A DNA stretch of 44,229 nucleotides from Bacteroidia bacterium (GCA_040880525.1 JBBDIG010000012.1:1-44229), one strand, 5' to 3'; shown: positions 37,201 to 43,400, counted from the stretch's first letter. The notes: generated from the letters alone by a model not told the origin. Program-made: numbers and translations.

Positions 37201-39168
37201 GGATAAAGAAACAGAATTCGTATCCGCCATATATGAACTATATCCGCCACCACGATTCAGGAAGTTGTTGTTGAGTATTCGTAAATTACTGGAGTAGTCA
37301 ACCCGGAAGGCATAATTTTCCGGGTATGATGATGCGATGCTGACGTTGTTGTAAAAAATATCCGCAAATGCAGAAGAATAAAGATAAATCCCATAAACCC
37401 GATTCGTAGCCCCCGGATGTCCTGCACTGAAAAAATTATTCGTCACATGGCCCCGATTCACTGAATCGCCAGCGCAATAACCGAGATAGACAGCATATTC
37501 AAGATTGTCAATCGCTACCCGATTATTTGCCACCATAAATCCATCACGTACATAATACATGTAAATACCATATCCATAAGGATAGGTAGTGGCGGAAGTA
37601 ATGACATTATTAAGTACCTGGGATCCCGACTGGTAAGTAAGGTAAACTCCCATGTAGTATTGATCTGAAAACAGATTATTAATGATACGCGTACCGGCCT
37701 CACGATCAATGGAATTGTTTCCTGAGCAATACAATCCATAGGCCCCATCAATAAATATATTATTACTGAAGGTTAAGGAATCATTTTTATAGCTTGAAGA
37801 AAAAACGAGGGCATAATGGGTAGATGTTGAGGTAACTGAAGTACCTGAGATAATGCAATTTGATAAACTAATGTTATGGCTGACATTTCTGATATCCACC
37901 ACACGGCCGTAGCTGCTGCCGGTCGCGCCCAGGCTGATGCCATGAAAACTTAAATGGCTCGCACCATCTATCAGCAGGGTCCAGTTGCTATCGCTTCTGG
38001 AGGAAGGATAATTCAGGATACACGCGGTGCTGTCGCCAGACGCGGATTTGAACCTGATGAAGTTAGAAGCTGAGGCACCATCAATTTTTCCAATGTTAAC
38101 CTGCTCCGAATAGGTGCCATCCCGTACATCAAAAACTACCGGACCACAAACACCGGCAAATGCCAGATCCGCGACTGCCGCAGAAAATGTTGGATAATCA
38201 GGTGTTGTCCCACCGATGGTATAGGTTCCGGAAAGCCCCGGCATTCGCACTACTTTCAGCGTGTCATTCCGGTTTATCGTATCGGTCCGGTTATTTGGGC
38301 CGGTTGTCCATACCTTGATCGCTGTGGGAATTCCTGCACTGAACATCCTCGAACCCAGCATCACCTGTACTGAATTCTGACCAGCCCCACCAAATGTATC
38401 CAGCGTACCTGTAAATAAGACCGGGGTTTGAAGCGTATCATTAATTGACCAGTTCACGGTAACTGTATCAATTTGGTTTATGCCATAATTCCTAATCTCT
38501 GCTACAATATTATGCGTACCCGGGCAAAATTGAGCGGGCGAATCAATCGCTGAAATCCCCGCATCATCGGGTGCGGTGGCCGCAAAGAACTTCACGGTCA
38601 TGGTTTGTGTAGGAGCGTTGCAAGAAGTAGTTCCGTACCCACCCCAATTGTGATTTCCAATTGCCGGACGTAAAATAGGACCAACATCGCAATAACATTC
38701 TCTCGCCTGGTTATTTGCATTCAGTTCCACGGCATCCAAAGATGATGACCCTGAACCGCAGCCTGAACCGCAGCCCGTGCCCACTGTCCAATCTACACCA
38801 TTACAAGTGATGGTAACGTCCGTTCCATTCCTGAGTGCAGCCGCTATCTGGCGTACTTCTGCTGCGGAGCTACATGTAACTCCGGTGGTGTTAATTGATC
38901 CGGAAAAGGTTACAGATAAAAAGTTATGTGCGCTGGTATCAAGCGAACTACGAAAGGTTTTCCAGTTGTCATATTGTGAAGAGCCTGCACAATAGGATGC
39001 CGAGTTAACAAATGTCTCACTGTATTCAAAATTCTGAGCATTGGCGGGATGAGCGTATATCGTAATGCAACCCACCGTTAGAATCACAACTGTTTTGCAA
39101 AAACTTTTTAACCGGTTTCGATGTCCGGCACCAAATAGCTTATGCCTCACGCGAGTAGAAAAACTCAT
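25285..39168 (-). CDS. Giant 4,627-residue beta-helix / CARDB surface protein
   Basis: A secreted protein with a long-n-region signal peptide (hydrophobic core ~25-40, cleavage near ANAQ). Order: a Cys-rich N-terminal domain (~46-205; GCGSGCGSG, ECYCDVG); a CARDB-like domain; five large modules of about 540 residues, each starting LSGTYTIGG or similar (near residues 311, 852, 1388, 1931 and 2471) and holding a right-handed parallel beta-helix that ends in DIGADEF, followed by a ~110-residue CARDB-like domain; three Ig-like domains (~3010-3235; VCYGNTVRL, ICYGDSVQL, LCPGDTAIL); an FN3-like domain (~3240-3320); eight CARDB repeats (~3324-4326); and three last domains (~4326-4627), one TIG-like. 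Beta-helix plus CARDB organisation suggests a long adhesin or polysaccharide-binding stalk. No catalytic site and no T9SS sorting domain were found. First gene of the four-gene unit. Confidence 0.92.
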   Translation of the reverse strand: MSFSTRVRHKLFGAGHRNRLKSFCKTVVILTVGCITIYAHPANAQNFEYSETFVNSASYCAGSSQYDNWKTFRSSLDTSAHNFLSVTFSGSINTTGVTCSSAAEVRQIAAALRNGTDVTITCNGVDWTVGTGCGSGCGSGSSSLDAVELNANNQARECYCDVGPILRPAIGNHNWGGYGTTSCNAPTQTMTVKFFAATAPDDAGISAIDSPAQFCPGTHNIVAEIRNYGINQIDTVTVNWSINDTLQTPVLFTGTLDTFGGAGQNSVQVMLGSRMFSAGIPTAIKVWTTGPNNRTDTINRNDTLKVVRMPGLSGTYTIGGTTPDYPTFSAAVADLAFAGVCGPVVFDVRDGTYSEQVNIGKIDGASASNFIRFKSASGDSTACILNYPSSRSDSNWTLLIDGASHLSFHGISLGATGSSYGRVVDIRNVSHNISLSNCIISGTSVTSTSTHYALVFSSSYKNDSLTFSNNIFIDGAYGLYCSGNNSIDREAGTRIINNLFSDQYYMGVYLTYQSGSQVLNNVITSATTYPYGYGIYMYYVRDGFMVANNRVAIDNLEYAVYLGYCAGDSVNRGHVTNNFFSAGHPGATNRVYGIYLYSSAFADIFYNNVSIASSYPENYAFRVDYSSNLRILNNNFLNRGGGYSSYMADTNSVSLSDHNNYFGSGTADFYWDGDLNNLKDWMAATGMDSNSFNVDPLYVSAGDLHVRQPVLKHSGIPVAGIIHDIDGDSRDTLAPDIGADEFILPPVDAGLIAVDSPVTPFNPGSNAIWVSLVNGGTDTLLTDSIAWEINGTPQTTYSWTGNLPSGKVDSVMLGTNSFGAGKADTIVAWTFAPNGISDTLNYNDTISKILVASLSGTYTIGGTTPDFPDFTSAVSALHSGGVAGPVIFDVRNGTYTEQIEIGRIPGVSATNTVTFRSESGDSSLVKMEFSTSSSANYVVLLREAQWIRFHQISFKSLSFSYARVVALEDVNGDIQFSNCVMEGTTSTSTSDINAIFWSDYEAVDSNLVLSQCHLKNGSSAIMLYGDYGSENPGIDISHCLIESPVRYGIYLEYLDGPSIRNNVILPGTTTTFYGVYIYYCPSFSILNNDFKQNNSGYAIYAYESYSNLSSPATIANNFIHIGFSYGNAITAEYCEYLDVYFNSILHAVNSTNYSALEFYACDELNILNNIISCTDGSMAVTFEGGTQINRSDYNNFNVTGPSLGEHSSSSYSSLSGWQAGTGLDSNSIEADPLFVSATDLHTTNILLRDVALPISRITTDIDGELRDSLAPDIGADEFPLPALDCALAGFNSPDIPFSPGNQPVKAIVLNAGLDTLDSVSVGWTMNGVAQSPVTWQGQLATGDTVHVLLGNRSFTLGSGVDIIAWTFLPNGIQDPLNANDTFSLNNIFPGLSGTYTIGGTNPDFANFTAAATALEQGGVYGWVVFNVRDSNYNEQITLSEIAGASATHTITFQSQTGDSTAVRLYYSSNNFSESFVVYLNGADYIRFKNMTLEATSGGYSRVFWLNDRAEHNIITNCIILAPTTTSTSYAYSPILLDYGASNSGNEIMNNLIEGGSRGIYFYGGSSFLGMNNLVKGNILRNQNYCGIYAEYQTDLEISDNVIGMPTGNYSSYFGILTEDTKEEIIISGNKLGVGEGRYGIYMYDHETTGAKRGLIANNFIHGSGNPDVEGMLLYYLENVDIVHNSIHITAESTSTNRALSIYYGSENTVQNNILAQSGGGVAFYLASLFSLDYSDYNNIYTTGSVLAYYSGNRATLADWVSTTGLDSHSISVSPGFISETDLHTFNVAFNNAGIPFSGVPIDIDGQSRSNTAPDIGADEFNASPQDAAVPALVFPAIPFLADSHQVFVRLLNNGLNDLDSVTLNWTVNGVAQPSTKWHGSLNSGDTISTGIGYFNFLPGVGYDIKLWSSSPNGGIDSINTNDTLEVKDLYAALSGTYTIGGVSPDFATFGDAVTTLTYGGVAGPVIFNVRDGSYNEQLRFGNIPGASDTRSVIFQSENSDSTLVELTYSASHSDSNYTVLFDNSAYITFREMTLIATGNTYGKVIYTTNNSHHLSFLQNRITGVDLSTTSSNMIAAHIDGTSDSIIIFRNNLIRYGSIGVQFSGNSSLYQRDNQVVNNLFSDQYYMGIYVAYGHSPLIAENKIQPKTFYSSFNGIYLTSCQYDIRILKNYVNGNTSIRYGILIYSSSGTSSKSALVANNFVSCGTSSWPYPLYLYSSSYIDVYHNSFNAQGNSNSGYSYIAAGSNIRLKNNIFANSSGGSAFYITSSSAVTSSDFNNFYTSGSTLGYWSPTTYSNLSSLRSGTGMDGSSLSINPQFVSATDLHVRESILNGAGTFLSSVSEDIDGELRDSIAPDIGADEFTTFPNDAGLTAVDSPAAGFMAGVHNVWVKLKNYGSDSLTQVTINWTLNGSGQTTVNWNDTLLPEDSALVYLGQVSFSVASAVNIVAWTSQPNGQTDGSRFNDTIEWLNVYPALSGIYSIGGTNPDFPTFTDAVDALNNGGVSGAVTFKVRNGTYNEQILIGSVPGASSSNTITFESENLDSSLVTLSFSGNSSKNYVVYLKGARYVTFRNMGIKATGSHYGRVIWMTDRCENVSFSNNHITGNSATYYYYYPMLIHMGYSGRAKNVVIENNYFENGNYGVLAEGYNTSNPETGLKIEDNIFDDQFRYGLYLSFQASPSIQGNQMHTARGYQGHYNIYIYYASGTPVIAANRIDNESGNIGIYLYAFSGNFSNRMRLVNNFISVAGSSYPRALLISNCNYVNIYFNSLNIYGTDSLNSRALEVTSSSSIYAQNNNLVNSAGAYAVYASSNVFSVSDYNNIYSTGSSLAYYNSGNVGDLASWQSATGKDANSLSIDPFYVSATNLHARQTGLNEMATTISGITTDVDGDLRSTSTPDIGADEFNPVSKDVGIASVINPVTGCGHSSAEKVTVRIKNYGFQPQTNFDVTYIKDNGTPITQSIGTDTIQPGESFDFTFNTTVDIGSQTTYNFIFYTSLTNDSIPANDTLKQAVTNYAPFNPSVIADTSVCYGNTVRLYATGGSSYYWSIGSGSSAIYVSPADTTSYSVTITNAQGCKETDTVRVDVLPVPVAPVITVNGNDTICYGDSVQLSTSATGNLLWNTNATTSSIYAKTSGGYWVRTYNQHGCFTTSATQAVKMLPLPSVTNSAAAGLCPGDTAILTVNDGQSYSWSTGQTTRSISVNPPNDSSFTVAVTNAIGCVYHDTVDVDVLFLNQPGPVSQMIPVDSASEITLPVSFSWFPGTDATKYDLYLWPDSAVQPGTPLTTNINGISTVVYSGLSPGVTYEWLIVSKNTCKDSAGPSQIFTLKDLPDLIVQSVSLPSNAFSGQNVNVNWQVRNSGNGSTGSRVWYDAVYLSADSIYDPGTDSYLGSVKNFSALGKNSSYSQSFGFTLPQGISGNYYVFAVADNYSYLSEANENNNRTRSTSAMSVALTPPPDLVVDSIIVPNNVFSGQTMPITFEVQNNGIGATAGSQWYDRVYFSKDSLFNPANSDLVGTFKHTGVLLPDSSYTRTVNFQIPISDFGRHYIFITTDIHNNIYEHSSELNNTTQSDSITVILTPPPDLAVRSVSVPDSAHNLQWISVDYVVGNEGGSSPVTSWYDRVYISDTADFVPGRSILLKTNLRYGPLQPTDSYSVSSIVRIPHYLTGPYYFFVHTDFNDRIYEFLIETNNIGRSPDAMEVTNADLQVATINTPSADSSGKDILISWYNRNNGHGNLTGRSYYDAVYLSRYSSFDPDSLTYLGELFSNSNINSGDSLLRQKLVTLPNGISGTYYVFIYTDYKNAVVEASGEGNNITRSNGMSVVLSPWPDLLPVSLTLPDTTTAGNLIYIDSEIENKGSSSTASLWSDELYISADSVWNASNATRVSSNSGPAFLQPDSGYSVITPVVLSSTLAQGLYYFYLKTDSKNEIYEHTDENNNLLRSKAVFIYRYPPVDLTVTSVSGPDSANSGQLVNVQWQATNTGLARTIPNQWYDAIYLSTDTILQTSVDKYAGELVHHGFLDTGASYSTARNITIPNGLSGDYYLMLLADRHDVCDDDNRADNVGLMRDSSGNPAVINITFTPPPDLQITSADIPTVGTAGQPIKLKWTVENNGTGPTLAGTWTDRIYLSTDFSITGDPVIATRIHSGNLAVNGSYTDSVEAFLPAGVSGARVIIIVTDNGNAVYEYLNENNNEFNGPVLISQQPPSDLVISEISLPDSAIAGETINITWKVKNTGLNPASGYMTDAVYLSTDSLWDIQDELFGIRSGTINITPNAEASRSLSSKLKNIPLDNYYVLVKTDIKENIRESNDTNNLTASTDLLSVDVKQLYLNVLTPEILENNTELYYRVEVADTLEGESLLVTLKGDSVNGNNELYYRHDQMPTRVDYDESFSDPFAGNQEVVVPELQEGNGYILTYGNKPGSASQNITLHARILDFEVRSVEADKGANAGTITLLVEGSKFDPLMSLYLRKDSIKIKAAAVHYFDPTTVYATFNLKGSPTGDYDVIAQKITGDTAVLYESFEVITGTLGDLQTHLNYPSSTRANRVVALQIDFSNNGNTDLHNVQIELKSVAGAPVAFSVSGLAEEKTSLILNLQESDRLGGVLRPGYHGSIVVYAKSTKALGFILVLPNQ
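26190..29195 (-). repeat. Eight tandem CARDB repeats in the giant gene
   Basis: Eight units of about 120-130 codons begin with the pattern PPDL/V (LPDLIVQSVSLP, PPDLVVDSIIVP, PPDLAVRSVSVP and so on) and share WYDxVYLS, a hydrophobic strand, and ENNN near the end. They encode CARDB domains, a beta-sandwich fold used for adhesion. The copies are diverged in sequence but regular in length. Confidence 0.8.
30475..38240 (-). repeat. Five tandem ~1,620-base beta-helix modules in the giant gene
   Basis: The strings encoding LSGTYTIGG or LSGIYSIGG occur near 38235, 36612, 35003, 33375 and 31755, about 1,620 bases apart. Each is followed by the conserved run PDF-TF-AV-L-GGV-GPV-F-VRDGTY-EQ and ends with DIGADEF. 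The unit is unusually long for a tandem intragenic repeat. Confidence 0.85.
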
Positions 39169-39295
39169 AGAAGTGTGTTATTTCTGAATAAAGGCAATTT
39201 GGAAAAGAGAGGAATGCGGGCCTGATTGCATATCAGGAGCTACTTCAAAGTAAGTCTTTTAAAATCATACAAAAAACGGATTCCAGCCGGTTAGG

Positions 39296-39303
39296 CAAAA
39301 ATA
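39296..39303 (-). promoter_or_regulatory. -7 promoter element of the secretome operon
   Basis: On the minus strand the sequence reads TATTTTTG, an exact match to TAnnTTTG, about 130 bases upstream of the giant gene. A matching -33 TTG at normal spacing is not clear. The expected leader would be about 120 bases. Confidence 0.35.
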
Positions 39304-39311
39304 TTTGTACT

Positions 39312-39355
39312 ATTCAAAAAATATTATTCCAGTAATACTGAAATGTTTTTTGAAT
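39312..39355. repeat. AT-rich inverted repeat upstream of the operon
   Basis: Bases 39312-39325 (ATTCAAAAAATATT) and 39342-39355 (AATGTTTTTTGAAT) are complementary in 13 of 14 positions, with a T-G wobble at the other. A shorter inner pair, CAGT/ACTG, lies in the 16-base spacer. The stem has few G-C pairs, so it is a poor terminator. It is just upstream of the -7 element of the giant gene. Confidence 0.5.
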
Positions 39356-39481
39356 TTTATAATAAGGGGAAGGCAAGAAAATTTTAAAAAAACCTTATTA
39401 CATGAAAAAATTATCTTGGATAAATAAATAAAATTGGGATTCTTTCATCCGTCAGCAATGTTGGAAATGTTCTTCTTTTAA

Positions 39482-42400
39482 TTAATTGCCGTGTCGCGTC
39501 TTTTCAAGCCTCAGTATCTTTTCGTTCTGATCTCTGATGATGCGGCACAGAATCGTCATAATGCCCTGCGCTATTTCACCCCGGATTGACATCAGTTCAT
39601 AAAACGATTCCTGATCAATGCGCAGCAGCAGGCAATCCGTAACTGCAGTTGCAGCGGCTGACCGCGGTTCCGGGTCCAGAAGCGCCAGCTCTCCAAAAAA
39701 GTCACCTTTCTTCAGGATGGCAAACTGATGTCCGCCATCATGTATGCAAATCTCCCCTCCATATATAATGTACATATTCTGCCCCAGATCTCCTTTCTGG
39801 AAGAGCATTCCTTTGGCCCGAAGCGTTTCTTCCACCACAATGGATGCGATATCCACCAGAATATTTTCCGGGGTATCAGAGAAAATACGGGTATTTTTTA
39901 ACGTCAGCACTTTTTCTATTTCGGTGAGGGAATGCCGCGTCATTACCTCGATGTTGGCCTGATTGCTCATAACTGTATCATTTTTATTTAATACTTGCCT
40001 GGCTGCTTCTGCCATAATTTTATTTTCATTGTCAATATAATCCTCTGCTTTATGGAGTATTTGCGGGAATTGCTGAAGCGATGCCAATGCAAGTGCAATG
40101 GTATAGCGGGAGAACTCAGTACTGCCTTTTTCCAGCAGGTGCTCCACAATTTCCTGCACTGATAGCTCCGGGTGCAATTGTCGCGAGGTGAGGATCCTTG
40201 CCTTCTCTGCCGCAGGCTGATCTTCTGCATGGGCAATGATCCTTTGGCTTACCCATTTGGGCAGCAGGTTCTCGGCAGTTTCAAGGGCGTTGGCGGTGAG
40301 TTCTTTCCGCTTCACCCGCAGCGCCTCCCGGATGCTGATCACAGATTTCCTGTCGTATTGAAAGGACAGGATCAGGAATATCATCTCCTCGCGGATGAGC
40401 AGTTCATGCGCCAGGGACTGACGAAGGTCTTCCAGGGAATTTTCTTCCTTCAGTATTTCCATTGCTCCGTAGCACCAGGCCAGGTAGGTGAAATTGCCTT
40501 CAAGCTTCCGGTGCAGCGCTGGCTGATGCTTCATCTCCGCCTGGAATCCGGTGCTGTGCAATTCCCGTAGTGCATCCAGCCTTACCCTCAGGTTCCTGCT
40601 TTCTGAGAGTTTCAGTAAAAGAGGAATACCGGCTTTCCCGCGCATATTTCCCAATGCTACACATAGGGCGGAAAGCGCCTGGGGATCAATATTTCCTAAA
40701 TCTATTTTCTTTTCAATACTGATCAATGCCTCCTTGCCAAACTGTGAAAGCGCACGGGTAATTTCCTGCTGCCACCGCCTCGATTCCAGCAAGGTCAGCA
40801 GCGGATCCAGCAAATGATGATTGCCAATATTTCCGCTGGCCCTGATCGCAGCTTTTTTTACTACAGGATCATCATCTTCATTTAAGAATGTAAGCAATGG
40901 ACGGTAAAAGTTCTTGATGTGCAGCTCGCCAATTATATCGGCTGCCATTTTCCGGTCACCGGCCTCCGGAGAAGCAATGAGCTCCAGCAATTTGTGGCCG
41001 CCCATTACCACCGCCTCTACCCCGCCACTCTTCATGAGTCCGGTAATTGCAGCCTCCCGCAGTGCTCCTGACTCATGCTCCAGGTACGGCAGAAGCAATT
41101 CCGATGGATCGTCCTCAAGATGCGAAGCAGCCTTAATTGCTGCTGCTCTTACGTCAATATCCTCATCATTAACTGCCTTATCCATTATTTTTCCAAGCAC
41201 TTCCCTTTTATTCAGCGATCCCAGTTTTTCAAGTACAAGCCTCCTGATTTGCGGTGAAGGATGATCCAGCAGCAGAACAAGCTGATTTTCTGCCTTTTGA
41301 TCTCCGGACTGCAAGAGCAGGTGAACCGCATACGCCACTTCGGCCGGTTCGCTGCTTGCCAGCTTTTGGCGCAGCAACTCCCGCGTTTCAGGGTCATCCG
41401 TATCTATTTGAGATCCTTCTAGAAACCTCTTTTTTATGGCTGTACTTAATGTTTTTACGTATTGTTTTTTGGTAATAAATACCCAGCCCACCCAGCATGA
41501 GGCCAGGATAAATAAGGCAAGCGTAACCGGAAACAGGCCCTGGTTCTCACTCAAAGGATATATGATCCACAATCCGGCACCGGCCACGATAATTCCTATC
41601 GCATCAATATTTCCCTTTACCAGTGTATGCCCGAACAATCGCATGTGCCGGTTCAGGGGCTGGAAAAGGGTGAGGAATACCGGTACGTGGAGGCTATAAT
41701 AAAGCATATTGGTAACTACCACCGTTATTCCGAAAAGCAGCAACAGCAACGAATGCTGCGGCACAGCAAGTCCCGTAGCAATAATCCCCAAGGTAAATGT
41801 GGCAAGGAAAACGGGAAGGACCAGCAGCACATTATTCACTCCCAGTTTGGTAATAATCCTTCCCGAAAGAAAGACTTTGGGGATTAAAATAACGGCATAC
41901 CCAATACTATAAAAGAAACCTAGAAAATAAGCGATCCGCGCTCCTGCGGCATCACCGGCAGCGTCTCCCTCAAACCTGAATTTCACTTCCCTTAAAAAAG
42001 AGAAATCAATAAGGATAAGCGTTACCGTGGCGAAAAAGGAAAGAACGGCCAATACAAATATGAAACGGTTTCCAAAGAAGCGTTTCATGTTCCGGATAAA
42101 GCCGGGTTCACGCGGCTCCGCAGCATCCTCCTGGTGCGGCACGAACAGTTCAATGGAGGCGTTTTGCCAAACTTTCTGTAAAAAGAAGAAGGAGATCAAA
42201 AAGCTGCCGGCAGAAAACAGCAGGAAATCAGGAATGGAAATATAACCTGCCAGCCCCGAAACGGCCAGGAATCCCAGTGCCTTGGCAGCACCATCACCGG
42301 CACTGATGAGGCCGAACAGCCGCTTGCTTTGCCGCACATCGAACAGCAGTGCAGATATGCCCCAGAACTCAAGACTGTTAAGTTGATAAAGCATCCTGTG

Positions 42401-42763
42401 CCAGGCAATCATCAGGACCGGCAGCCAAAACACATTGCCAATATTCAACGCTCCATAAAAAAGCAGCGGAGAAGCCGCCAGCATCAGCAGCACAAAATAC
42501 ATGAGCTTCTTAAGCTCCAGTTTATGCTCAAAATGGCTGTAGATACGAGTGGTTGCCAGCAGCAGCAAAGCACCGGTTACGTAAGCCTGCGGAAGGAATC
42601 GAATATTGATCTCACTGATAAAAAGCGTGAGTGCCGTGGAATAAAAAAAGGCCAGGCCCACTCCCTGAAAAAAATTATGGAAGAAAAGGTTACGCACCAC
42701 CAGCGCTTCTCCTCCCCGCAGATTCAGGATGCGGTCAACGGTTTCAGATACGTTCCAGGCCAT
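39482..42763 (-). CDS. Nucleotide-transporter-like membrane protein fused to HEAT repeats and a cNMP-binding domain
   Basis: A 1,093-residue fusion. Residues ~20-430 form about 12 membrane segments and resemble the ATP:ADP translocase (Npt/Tlc) branch of the major facilitator group; ~450-930 are HEAT-type helix pairs (SPQIRRLVLEKLGSLNKREV, DIDVRAAAIKAASHLED, DDPVVKKAAIRASGNIGNH); ~955-1093 is a cyclic-nucleotide-binding domain. Its phosphate-binding cassette FFGELALLDPEPRSAAATA keeps the Glu and Arg that contact the ligand. The same three-part fusion is known from other bacteria; its substrate is not established. cAMP probably controls the membrane part through the HEAT region, which is inference. 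The adenylate cyclase at 2159 could supply the ligand. The gene stands alone. Its initiating ATG is at 42763 and the following MAWNVSETVDRILNLRGGEA is soluble. Confidence 0.88.
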   Translation of the reverse strand: MAWNVSETVDRILNLRGGEALVVRNLFFHNFFQGVGLAFFYSTALTLFISEINIRFLPQAYVTGALLLLATTRIYSHFEHKLELKKLMYFVLLMLAASPLLFYGALNIGNVFWLPVLMIAWHRMLYQLNSLEFWGISALLFDVRQSKRLFGLISAGDGAAKALGFLAVSGLAGYISIPDFLLFSAGSFLISFFFLQKVWQNASIELFVPHQEDAAEPREPGFIRNMKRFFGNRFIFVLAVLSFFATVTLILIDFSFLREVKFRFEGDAAGDAAGARIAYFLGFFYSIGYAVILIPKVFLSGRIITKLGVNNVLLVLPVFLATFTLGIIATGLAVPQHSLLLLLFGITVVVTNMLYYSLHVPVFLTLFQPLNRHMRLFGHTLVKGNIDAIGIIVAGAGLWIIYPLSENQGLFPVTLALFILASCWVGWVFITKKQYVKTLSTAIKKRFLEGSQIDTDDPETRELLRQKLASSEPAEVAYAVHLLLQSGDQKAENQLVLLLDHPSPQIRRLVLEKLGSLNKREVLGKIMDKAVNDEDIDVRAAAIKAASHLEDDPSELLLPYLEHESGALREAAITGLMKSGGVEAVVMGGHKLLELIASPEAGDRKMAADIIGELHIKNFYRPLLTFLNEDDDPVVKKAAIRASGNIGNHHLLDPLLTLLESRRWQQEITRALSQFGKEALISIEKKIDLGNIDPQALSALCVALGNMRGKAGIPLLLKLSESRNLRVRLDALRELHSTGFQAEMKHQPALHRKLEGNFTYLAWCYGAMEILKEENSLEDLRQSLAHELLIREEMIFLILSFQYDRKSVISIREALRVKRKELTANALETAENLLPKWVSQRIIAHAEDQPAAEKARILTSRQLHPELSVQEIVEHLLEKGSTEFSRYTIALALASLQQFPQILHKAEDYIDNENKIMAEAARQVLNKNDTVMSNQANIEVMTRHSLTEIEKVLTLKNTRIFSDTPENILVDIASIVVEETLRAKGMLFQKGDLGQNMYIIYGGEICIHDGGHQFAILKKGDFFGELALLDPEPRSAAATAVTDCLLLRIDQESFYELMSIRGEIAQGIMTILCRIIRDQNEKILRLEKTRHGN

Positions 42764-42863
42764 GGGCTAATACCAGTCGTGAAGATAAATGCCGGTGGAA
42801 AGGTAATGATGCTAAAGCGAGGTTCGGAATTATAAATCCAAAAAAAAAGCACCGCTATTCCTT

Positions 42864-43247
42864 TTAATGGGAAAATGCCCTCCACGAACCCACTGCCATG
42901 CAAAGCCAGCCCGCCAGGAAACAAAGCCCACCGAATGGAGTAACCGCCCCAAAAGTGCGAATGCCGGAAAGTGCTAACGTGTAGAGACTGCCGGAAAAAA
43001 GAATGATGCCCGCCAGAAAAAGCCAGCCCGACCAATTCAACCAGCCATTAGGATGTGGCGCCAAAAACAACAGTATTCCTACAATCAGCACGGCAAAGCT
43101 GTGGTAGAAGTGATATGCTGTTCCGGTATTGTATATCTCCAGAAGATCAGCCGAAATCCGGCTCTTTACGGCATGTGCGCCAAAAGCACCTATCGCTACT
43201 GCAAGGAAAGCTGCTGCGGCACCGAGGATTAGGAATGTTTTGCTCAT
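42864..43247 (-). CDS. DUF423 family inner-membrane protein
   Basis: A 127-residue membrane protein with four hydrophobic segments, of the DUF423 (YgdD-like) family, function unknown. Typical parts are LGAAAAFLAVAIGAFGAHAV, then TAYHFYHSFAVLIVGILLFL, then GSLYTLALSGIRTFGAVTPF and GGLCFLAGWLCMAVGSW. The frame starts at its first ATG, where the first membrane helix begins almost at once. It ends 100 bases before the start of the fusion gene and reads in the same direction, so the two could share a transcript, though nothing proves it. Confidence 0.93.
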   Translation of the reverse strand: MSKTFLILGAAAAFLAVAIGAFGAHAVKSRISADLLEIYNTGTAYHFYHSFAVLIVGILLFLAPHPNGWLNWSGWLFLAGIILFSGSLYTLALSGIRTFGAVTPFGGLCFLAGWLCMAVGSWRAFSH

Positions 43248-43265
43248 GCTGCAATATTAGCATAT

Positions 43266-43293
43266 CCGCTCTCGCTCGCCTCTGGCGAGTGTG
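43266..43293. repeat. 28-base repeat with hairpin, copy 1
   Basis: An exact 28-base copy of the element at 44175-44202. It contains the perfect hairpin CTCGCC-TCT-GGCGAG (43275-43289). Both copies are followed two bases later by CTATC. It lies between the DUF423 gene and the pair of hypothetical genes. The form is that of a short intergenic repetitive (REP-like) element. Confidence 0.75.
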
Positions 43294-43400
43294 GGCTATC
43301 GGTGTGTGTGGGAGTGGGAGAGATTTAAAGACGGCCTCGCCTGTATGAATAAGGTGGAAGCCAGGGCAGAATTATAACGTGTTTTTCGTAAATTCGAAAT

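Larger units (their letters stand above)
39169..39481. other. Intergenic region upstream of the giant gene
   Basis: 313 AT-rich bases separate the end of the transporter-like fusion gene from the giant gene. It holds a perfect -7 match on the minus strand (39296-39303), a small hairpin in the presumed leader (CCTGAT 39221-39226 with ATCAGG 39232-39237), and an AT-rich inverted repeat (39312-39355). No reading frame was seen. The inverted repeat could be a terminator of the fusion gene or an operator. Confidence 0.5.

Noticed and set aside
42329-42835. 168-codon plus-strand frame opposite the start of the fusion gene
   Set aside because: Antisense to membrane segments; its His/Gln-rich composition is typical of such shadows.
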